In this document: positions 61,311 through 64,000 of the stretch, one piece after another | Layout: each line of letters opens with the position of its first letter | Numbering within the stretch: the stretch's first letter is position 1 | DNA from: Bacillota bacterium | GTDB taxonomy: Bacteria; Bacillota; Ch66 | DNA: 64,000 nucleotides | Assembly (NCBI GenBank): GCA_013178045.1 | Contig: JABLXP010000004.1 | Location: 62,001-126,000 of the forward strand | Reading direction: 5' to 3' | Position numbers and translations under genes: made by a program | The notes under the pieces: generated by a model | Seen by the model: the letters and a program-made list of their open reading frames with translations, nothing else | Told to the model about the DNA's origin: nothing | The model's database searches: none

Positions 61311-61346
61311 AACCTCTCCTCCCGTATAGTGAGCGAGAGGTTTTTG
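61311..61346 (+). terminator. Leader hairpin (attenuator-like) before ileS
   Basis: AACCTCTC (61311-61318) and GAGAGGTT (61335-61342) form an 8-bp stem followed by TTTG. It lies between the promoter and the ileS start. No T-box consensus (specifier loop, antiterminator TGGNACCGCG) was found in the leader, which is too short for one. It may weakly attenuate transcription. Confidence 0.45.
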
Positions 61347-61378
61347 CTGTGGAAAAACCGAAAAAGAGGTGGCAAAGT

Positions 61379-64000
61379 GTGGAATACAATAAAACCTTGA
61401 ATCTTCCCCAAACCGAGTTTCCAATGCGGGGGAATCTTCCCCAACGGGAACCAGAAATCCTCAAGTTCTGGGAAGAAATTGATATTTATAAGCAGGTTCA
61501 GGCGGCCAGTGCGGGTAAACCGAAGTTTATCCTCCACGACGGGCCGCCATATGCCAATGGGCACATTCACCTGGGACACACCCTGAACAAAGTGCTTAAG
61601 GACATGGTGGTGAAATACCGTTCGCTGGTGGGTTTTGATGCCCCATATGTCCCAGGCTGGGACACGCATGGCTTGCCCATTGAACAGCAGGCGATTAAGG
61701 CCCTGGGGCTTAATCGACACGCAACATCGATCGGGGATTTTCGCAAACGCTGCCGCGAATATGCCCTTAAATACGTGGATATTCAGCGGGAGGAGTTCAA
61801 GCGGCTGGGCATTCGCGGTGATTGGGAGAAACCCTATCTAACACTACAGCCGGAGTTTGAGGCAGAGCAGATCGGCGTTTTTGGTGAGATGGCGAAAAAA
61901 GGCTATATTTATAAAGGATTAAAACCCGTCTACTGGTGTGCCGATTGCGAAACAGCTTTGGCTGAAGCCGAGGTTGAGTACGCAGACAAAAAGTCACCAT
62001 CAATCTACGTCAAGTTTGCGTTTAAAGACGCTAATGGGGTTTTCCCTGAAGAACGGGCTTATGCCATAATCTGGACTACCACCCCGTGGACGCTGCCGGC
62101 CAATACCGGGATTGCGCTGCACCCTGATTATGATTATGTTTTGCTCCAGGTGAAAGACGAATTCTACGTGCTGGCCAGGGAGTTAGTGCCAGCCGTGGTT
62201 GAAGCTTGCCATTTCGGCGACCATCGGGTGGTCAAGACCTTCAAAGGTGCCGCCCTGGAACGAGCAGTCTGCCAACATCCTTTCTTTGACCGGGAATCAG
62301 TGGTGGTGATGGGTGACCATGTTACCCTGGATCAGGGGACCGGCTGTGTCCACACTGCACCTGGACACGGTGAAGAAGACTTTGCTGTTGGTCGGGTCTA
62401 CGGTTTGCGGGTTATCCAGCCCCTTGATGATAAAGGGCGTTTCACCGCTGAAGGCGGTCAATTTGCCGGAATGCATTACACCGAAGCGAACAAAGCCATT
62501 ACCAAGGAATTAGAGCGCCGCGGTGCGTTGCTCAAGCTGGATGTTATTTCTCACCAGTACCCCCATTGCTGGCGCTGTAAAAACCCGATCATCTATCGGG
62601 CAACAGAACAGTGGTTTGCCTCAATCGATGGTTTCCGACAACAGGCGTTGGCGGCCATTGATCAAGTCAAATGGATTCCGGCCTGGGGACGCGACCGGAT
62701 TTACAATATGGTCGCCGAACGGGGTGACTGGTGTATTTCCCGGCAACGCACCTGGGGGGTGCCGATTCCCATCTTCTACTGTACCGAGTGCAACGAAGCC
62801 ATCATTAACGATGAAACCATCAAACATATTCAGGAGTTATTCCGCGAACACGGTTCTGATGTCTGGTTTATTCGACCAGCGGATGAACTGGTGCCGCCAG
62901 GATTGGCGTGTCCAGCTTGTGGCGGGACCAAGTTCCGCAAGGAGTCGGACATCATGGACGTCTGGTTTGATTCAGGGTCGAGCCATATGGCGGTTTTAGA
63001 GCAGCGCCCTGAACTCACCTGGCCGGCGGATCTTTACCTGGAGGGCAGCGATCAGCACCGAGGTTGGTTTAACTCATCCCTATCAACCGCGGTCGCCGTC
63101 CGGGGCCAGGCTCCTTATAAAGCCGTCTTGACCCATGGCTTCCTGGTGGATGAACAGGGGCGTAAGATGTCCAAATCATTGGGCAATGTCACTGATCCCC
63201 TGGATGTAATCAAACAGATGGGGGCGGATATCCTTCGCCTCTGGGTATCCTCGGCTGACTACCGTAACGATGTGGCGGCTTCCCCGAATATCTTAAAACA
63301 GGTCGCTGAAGCCTACCGTAAGATTCGTAACACCTGCCGGTACATTCTGGGCAATCTTTACGACTTTAACCCGAATACCGACCGGGTCGCGTTTGACCAG
63401 ATGCCCGAGCTTGACCGCTGGGCCCTGTTGAAGTTGCACAAGCTGATCAAGCGGGTAACTGAAGCTTACGAAAACTACGAGTTTCATTTGGTCTACCACA
63501 GTGTGCATAATTTTTGTGCTGTTGATATGAGCGCATTTTATCTCGATATTATTAAGGACCGCTTGTACACCTCCGCCCCAAGTTCAGCTGTGCGACGGTC
63601 GGCTCAAACCGTGATGTATGACGTAATCCAGGCTTTGGTCAGAATGCTTACCCCGATCCTGGCGTACACCATGGAGGAAATCTGGAAGTATCTCCCCGAG
63701 GAAGCGGGTAAGCCGATCAGTGTACAACTGGCCGGATGGCCGGTGATGAATGAAAGTCTGATCGACGAGGCGCTGGAGCAGAAGTGGGAGCGGATCATCG
63801 AGCTGCGGGAAGCGGTGGCCAAGGCCCTCGAACTTGCCCGTCAGAACAAGGTGATCGGGCATTCACTGAATGCCGCTGTAACATTGGCTACTGACGACCC
63901 TGGCCTTTATCAGTTCCTGGACGAACAACGTGACGATCTGGCGACGATTTTTATTGTGTCGAAGGTTGACATTACCCGGGGAGATGGACAGACCGGCGAG
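61379..64000 (+). CDS. ileS: Isoleucyl-tRNA synthetase (3' end outside window)
   Basis: IleRS charges tRNA-Ile and edits valine. The window holds 874 codons of an enzyme of about 930 residues; the frame stays open to the last base. Visible are the HIGH motif in [17 protein letters not shown]1 editing domain with [20 protein letters not shown] and [16 protein letters not shown], a zinc-type CxxC (CTEC, CPAC), [32 protein letters not shown] and the anticodon-binding helices at the end. GAGGTGG is 6 bases before GTG 61379, and the start [20 protein letters not shown] fits homologues. A consensus promoter and a hairpin precede it. Confidence 0.96.
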   Translation, partial: MEYNKTLNLPQTEFPMRGNLPQREPEILKFWEEIDIYKQVQAASAGKPKFILHDGPPYANGHIHLGHTLNKVLKDMVVKYRSLVGFDAPYVPGWDTHGLPIEQQAIKALGLNRHATSIGDFRKRCREYALKYVDIQREEFKRLGIRGDWEKPYLTLQPEFEAEQIGVFGEMAKKGYIYKGLKPVYWCADCETALAEAEVEYADKKSPSIYVKFAFKDANGVFPEERAYAIIWTTTPWTLPANTGIALHPDYDYVLLQVKDEFYVLARELVPAVVEACHFGDHRVVKTFKGAALERAVCQHPFFDRESVVVMGDHVTLDQGTGCVHTAPGHGEEDFAVGRVYGLRVIQPLDDKGRFTAEGGQFAGMHYTEANKAITKELERRGALLKLDVISHQYPHCWRCKNPIIYRATEQWFASIDGFRQQALAAIDQVKWIPAWGRDRIYNMVAERGDWCISRQRTWGVPIPIFYCTECNEAIINDETIKHIQELFREHGSDVWFIRPADELVPPGLACPACGGTKFRKESDIMDVWFDSGSSHMAVLEQRPELTWPADLYLEGSDQHRGWFNSSLSTAVAVRGQAPYKAVLTHGFLVDEQGRKMSKSLGNVTDPLDVIKQMGADILRLWVSSADYRNDVAASPNILKQVAEAYRKIRNTCRYILGNLYDFNPNTDRVAFDQMPELDRWALLKLHKLIKRVTEAYENYEFHLVYHSVHNFCAVDMSAFYLDIIKDRLYTSAPSSAVRRSAQTVMYDVIQALVRMLTPILAYTMEEIWKYLPEEAGKPISVQLAGWPVMNESLIDEALEQKWERIIELREAVAKALELARQNKVIGHSLNAAVTLATDDPGLYQFLDEQRDDLATIFIVSKVDITRGDGQTGE

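Noticed and set aside
60883-61378. T-box riboswitch in front of ileS
   Set aside because: No specifier stem, no TGGNACCGCG antiterminator motif; the gap is mostly a decayed kinase fragment and the leader after the promoter is under 100 bases.
1-64000. CRISPR arrays, insertion sequences, prophage, tRNA or rRNA genes
   Set aside because: No regularly spaced repeats, transposase, integrase, phage genes or tRNA-like cloverleaves were seen on either strand; the only mobile element is the nrdD intein.

Overview
The window is a continuous, almost entirely plus-strand stretch of a low-GC-phylum (Firmicutes) chromosome with moderate base composition. Sporulation genes (spoVE/ftsW type, spoIIGA, sigE, sigG, spoIIR, cwlD), [FeFe] and [NiFe] hydrogenases, a class III (oxygen-sensitive) ribonucleotide reductase and a frequent use of GTG/TTG starts behind strong GGAGG sites point to a strictly anaerobic, endospore-forming member of the Clostridia (Peptococcaceae/Moorella-like). 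No species assignment is attempted. No tRNA, rRNA, CRISPR array, insertion sequence or prophage was seen.

Layout. 1-4.0 kb: the 3' end of aspS, a 6S RNA gene with its own promoter and terminator, a band-7/SPFH membrane protein with a ribbon-helix-helix partner, an endonuclease III-like protein and a double-ACT protein. 4.0-23.1 kb: the division and cell-wall (dcw) cluster, mraZ-rsmH-ftsL-pbp-murE-murF-mraY-murD-ftsW-murG-murC-murA, then a terminator and a new promoter, then ftsQ-DUF881-sbp-ftsA-ftsZ. A three-repeat MraZ operator lies in front of mraZ; murB is absent. 23.5-31.1 kb: spoIIGA-sigE, two genes of an NADH-linked [FeFe] hydrogenase, then sigG-spoIIR-ylmC. 31.2-35.5 kb: nrdR and nrdD; nrdD carries a 526-residue intein with a LAGLIDADG endonuclease. 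35.8-40.4 kb: cwlD, a CsoR-like metal/thiol sensor interrupted by an in-frame TGA, a two-component system with a methionine-rich sensor domain, DUF2680 and DUF2294 proteins.

40.6-49.8 kb is a nickel island: a candidate structured RNA, hypB, a Tat-exported [NiFe] hydrogenase (small, large, cytochrome b, maturation protease), an ECF nickel/cobalt transporter (cbiM/N/Q/O type), nikR and a small Cys/His-rich protein. The large hydrogenase subunit has an in-frame TGA exactly where the second cysteine of the N-terminal nickel-binding motif belongs, followed by a SECIS-like hairpin. Together with the similar TGA in the CsoR-like gene this suggests two unusual selenoproteins; it is the main discovery candidate of the window.

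49.8-54.6 kb: a probable Moco/Tuco riboswitch in front of tungstate-type ABC transporter genes tupB-tupC, pgeF, and a PhoP/PhoR-type two-component system. 54.7-64 kb: an HlyD-like membrane protein, ylmE-sepF-proC-yggT-U32 peptidase-divIVA-yggU, a decayed histidine-kinase fragment on the minus strand, and the 5' part of ileS running off the window.
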